Source: CAZKSN01 sp964555585
Lineage (GTDB): Bacteria > Bacillota_I > Bacilli_A > RF39 > UBA660
Assembly: GCA_964555585.1 (NCBI GenBank)
Contig: CAZKSN010000013.1
Coordinates: forward strand, 1-22,459
DNA length: 22,459 nt
Direction: 5' to 3'
The position numbers and the translations under genes are program-made. The notes below the pieces were generated by a model, which saw only the letters and a program-made list of their open reading frames with translations, did not search any database and had not been told where the DNA came from. Within the stretch, counting starts at the first letter, position 1. The number at the start of each line of letters is the position of its first letter. Shown in pieces: positions 20,522 through 22,459 of the stretch.

Positions 20522-22330
20522 TCTTCTTCTTTTATGTTTTCTTTTTCTATATTTCATGAATAAAAACATTATAATAAATATTCCAATAATATAGTAAATA
20601 TAATTTTTATCATTAAGCTCAAGATTTTCAACAGAAGATTCATATTCTTTTATTAAAGTATTTATATCATCTGTGTTTTCATTATTATAATTTTCTAAAA
20701 AAGATTTAATATCATTTAAACTTGTTATATAAACACTGTAGGTATCTTCTGTGTACAATTTCTCATTGAATTTGTTTTTTTCATAATAATTTATTAATTT
20801 ATTTAAATTTTTTGGTATATCATATAAATTTGGTGATATATCTGGATTTTTATTATAATTTGTCTTTTGCTCATAAGCATAAGCGATTTCATATAAAATA
20901 TTTTCTTGATTTACTTTTGCAACCAATTCTAAACCATATGGAAGTCCAGCTGAATCAAATCCCATAGGGACACTAATTGCCGGCATTCCAGTCATTGGAG
21001 CAATAGTATAACTTGCTGATGTGGCTCTTTGGTAATATGTTTCTGATATAGTTAAAGTCTTTGCTTTACTTGTAGGATATAGAAATACATCCAAATTATT
21101 TTTCTCCATTACTTCGTCTACATAGTCAATATATTCCTGTTTATAACCCAATACTTTATCATAATAGGCTGATTTTGTAATATCTGAATAACAATTACTA
21201 TTATAACCAGAAAGTGCCTGAATATATCCTCCGTTATTCAATAGCTCCTGATAGCTTTTGATTTTACTTGATGTATTCTTTATATATGAATTAAACTGAT
21301 AGCACATGGAAATTCCTAAAACTGCTTTGTCAAACAATGAATCATAATAGGAAGTGTAAAAATCTTCAAGGTAGACTATATCTGCTCCTGCAGCCTTCAT
21401 TACCTCTACTGCTTCATTTATTAAATCTTCCACTTCACCATAATATCCACTTAAAATCCTTACACTTGAATTCTGCTTTTCAATAAAATCAGTTACTACA
21501 CCTATTGTCTTGTCCTTTAAACCATCTTTTTTTAAATATTCAGAATAGTCTATTCCGTTATTAGCAAGAATAGTTAATAACTCTGCATTTTCACTAACAC
21601 TTTTGGTAATAGGTCCTACAGTGTCTCTAGTTACATCATATGCCACTACACCCTTTAAACTTAATAATCCGTAAGTTGGTCTTAAACCTACTACATTATT
21701 TCCACTTGAAGGCAGTCTTATTGAAGAATTAGTATCAGTTCCTAAACCCATTAATGCCAGAGATGCTGCAACTGAAACCGCACTTCCACCAGAAGATCCA
21801 AAAGGAGAATAATCCAAATTGAATGCATTATGAACATTTCCATAACTACTTCTAGAATCCGCAGCTGAAAAAGCAAATTCACTCATATTTGCCTTCCCAA
21901 TTATAATTGCACCGGAGTTTATTAAATTTTCTACAACTACTGAATTTTCATAAGGAATTGAGTCTTTCAAAGCCTTTGTACCCACCGTTGTCGGCATTTC
22001 TTTATAATCAATATTATCTTTTACTATTATCGGTATTCCAAATAAAATACTTTTTCTTCCATTTTCCTTAAATTCTTCATCCATTTCTTTTGCAATTTCA
22101 ACAGCTTCTGGATTCACTTTTATTACTGCGTTATACTCATCATTATATTCTTCAATTCTTTCTAAATACAGCTTAATCAAAGTTTCATATGTTAAATATC
22201 CTTTATCAATAGCCTCTTGAATTTCATAAACATCCGTATTTGTAATATCTATAATTGATTTTGTATTGGCATATATTCTTATAGGAAATACAAATAAAAC
22301 TACAAGAATTAACAACAACTTTTTATACAT
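20516..22330 (-). CDS. Exported, C-terminally anchored amidase-signature protein
   Basis: This is an amidase-signature-family hydrolase, cleaving a carboxamide with a Ser-cisSer-Lys triad. K104 is in GIPIIVKDNID (98-108), the cis-Ser is in PFGSSGGSAVSVAAS (S179/S180) and the nucleophile is S203 in GTDTNSSIRLPSS. The usual motif is GTDTGGSIR; here the two glycines are Asn and Ser. A cleavable-looking signal peptide (LLLILVVLFVFPIRIYA, 5-21), and a C-terminal membrane segment (about 577-592) ending in KYRKRKHKRRRV, place the enzyme outside the membrane. At 604 aa it is longer than GatA (about 485) because of these ends and a spacer at 500-576; it is not the tRNA amidotransferase subunit. It follows the acyl-CoA synthetase gene by 10 nt. 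Substrate unknown. Confidence 0.9.
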   Translation of the reverse strand: MYKKLLLILVVLFVFPIRIYANTKSIIDITNTDVYEIQEAIDKGYLTYETLIKLYLERIEEYNDEYNAVIKVNPEAVEIAKEMDEEFKENGRKSILFGIPIIVKDNIDYKEMPTTVGTKALKDSIPYENSVVVENLINSGAIIIGKANMSEFAFSAADSRSSYGNVHNAFNLDYSPFGSSGGSAVSVAASLALMGLGTDTNSSIRLPSSGNNVVGLRPTYGLLSLKGVVAYDVTRDTVGPITKSVSENAELLTILANNGIDYSEYLKKDGLKDKTIGVVTDFIEKQNSSVRILSGYYGEVEDLINEAVEVMKAAGADIVYLEDFYTSYYDSLFDKAVLGISMCYQFNSYIKNTSSKIKSYQELLNNGGYIQALSGYNSNCYSDITKSAYYDKVLGYKQEYIDYVDEVMEKNNLDVFLYPTSKAKTLTISETYYQRATSASYTIAPMTGMPAISVPMGFDSAGLPYGLELVAKVNQENILYEIAYAYEQKTNYNKNPDISPNLYDIPKNLNKLINYYEKNKFNEKLYTEDTYSVYITSLNDIKSFLENYNNENTDDINTLIKEYESSVENLELNDKNYIYYIIGIFIIMFLFMKYRKRKHKRRRV

Positions 22331-22340
22331 ATATACTCCA

Positions 22341-22459
22341 TTATTTCTTATTTTTTTCTTCTTCTATTAATTTATTGAATGCTACCTTTCCTATAAGTGT
22401 CGTAGGCAGTGAATCCCTGAAGTCATACTCATATGGCAGAGAATATTTAGCAATATTCT
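22341..22459 (-). CDS. C-terminal end of an AMP-binding acyl-CoA synthetase (partial)
   Basis: Only the last 38 codons lie in the window, ending in TAA at 22341-22343. They read with DFRDSLPTTLIGKVAFNKLIEEE, the classical ending of AMP-forming long-chain acyl-CoA synthetases (PKT-x-x-GK with the catalytic lysine). The full protein should activate a fatty acid or other carboxylate to its CoA ester. The gene extends beyond the right edge, and the amidase starts 10 nt downstream, so the two probably share a transcript. Confidence 0.8.
   Translation of the reverse strand, partial: NIAKYSLPYEYDFRDSLPTTLIGKVAFNKLIEEEKNKK

Noticed and set aside
1..22459. Mobile elements, phage genes, CRISPR arrays or toxin-antitoxin pairs
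   Set aside because: No transposase, integrase, repeat-spacer array or recognisable toxin-antitoxin pair is visible; both tRNA genes are intact and without attachment-site duplications.

Overview
The window is about three-quarters A+T and comes from a low-GC Bacillota chromosome. Four kinds of spore-coat gene (cotJA/cotJB-type, cotJC, a CotF-family gene and its small partner) point to a spore-forming lineage. Rubrerythrin next to feoAB suggests an anaerobic or microaerophilic life. TGA ends tsaB and feoA while Trp is written TGG, so the code is table 11 and not the mycoplasma code. I infer an uncultured, probably gut-associated Bacilli/Erysipelotrichia- or Clostridia-like bacterium, but the sequence alone does not fix the order. 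No mobile element, phage or CRISPR is visible; this is a compact chromosomal segment, nearly all on the minus strand.

Layout from left to right. (1) 1-240: tRNA-Cys with its own promoter and terminator, then the ribosome binding site of a gene lying off the left edge. (2) 239-6237: six extracytoplasmic or envelope-type genes: a 5-TM membrane protein, a double-LysM protein, an anchored unknown, a membrane-anchored thioredoxin-like protein (CGYC), a membrane-anchored cysteine-rich repeat protein and an exported unknown. (3) 6326-9747: a short-chain dehydrogenase and a PMCA-like Ca2+ P-type ATPase. (4) 9871-12827: the t6A tRNA-modification cluster tsaE, tsaB, a rimI-tsaD fusion, and a co-transcribed unknown gene of 185 codons. 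(5) 12963-14028, the only plus-strand genes: a cotJA-cotJB fusion and cotJC, divergent from tsaE. (6) 14065-15538: a small unknown and a stand-alone ClpB/ClpC D1-like AAA+ ATPase. (7) tRNA-Asn with a near-perfect promoter. (8) 15907-18764: feoB, feoA and rubrerythrin, an iron and peroxide-defence group. (9) 18817-19860: a HAAS/DUF1700-like membrane protein. (10) 19958-22459: a CotF-family pair, an exported C-terminally anchored amidase, and the 3' end of an AMP-binding acyl-CoA synthetase.

How the genes fit together. TsaE, TsaB and TsaD make t6A37 on ANN-decoding tRNAs; here TsaD carries RimI as an N-terminal domain. FeoAB imports Fe2+ and rubrerythrin is an iron-dependent peroxidase. The CotJ and CotF groups build the spore coat, and the LysM protein, which has no signal peptide, may belong with them. 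The anchored thioredoxin-like protein sits beside a 25-cysteine surface protein, suggesting an enzyme-substrate pair for disulfide handling. Recurrent architecture: six of the protein-gene terminators overlap the stop codon of the gene they end.

Most worth a second look: the RimI-TsaD fusion, the CotJA-CotJB fusion, the cysteine-rich/thioredoxin-like envelope locus, the stand-alone D1-like AAA+ protein without the pore-loop tyrosine, the tRNA-Asn with C at T-loop position 55, and a shared sporulation-sigma-like -10 element in front of both coat operons.
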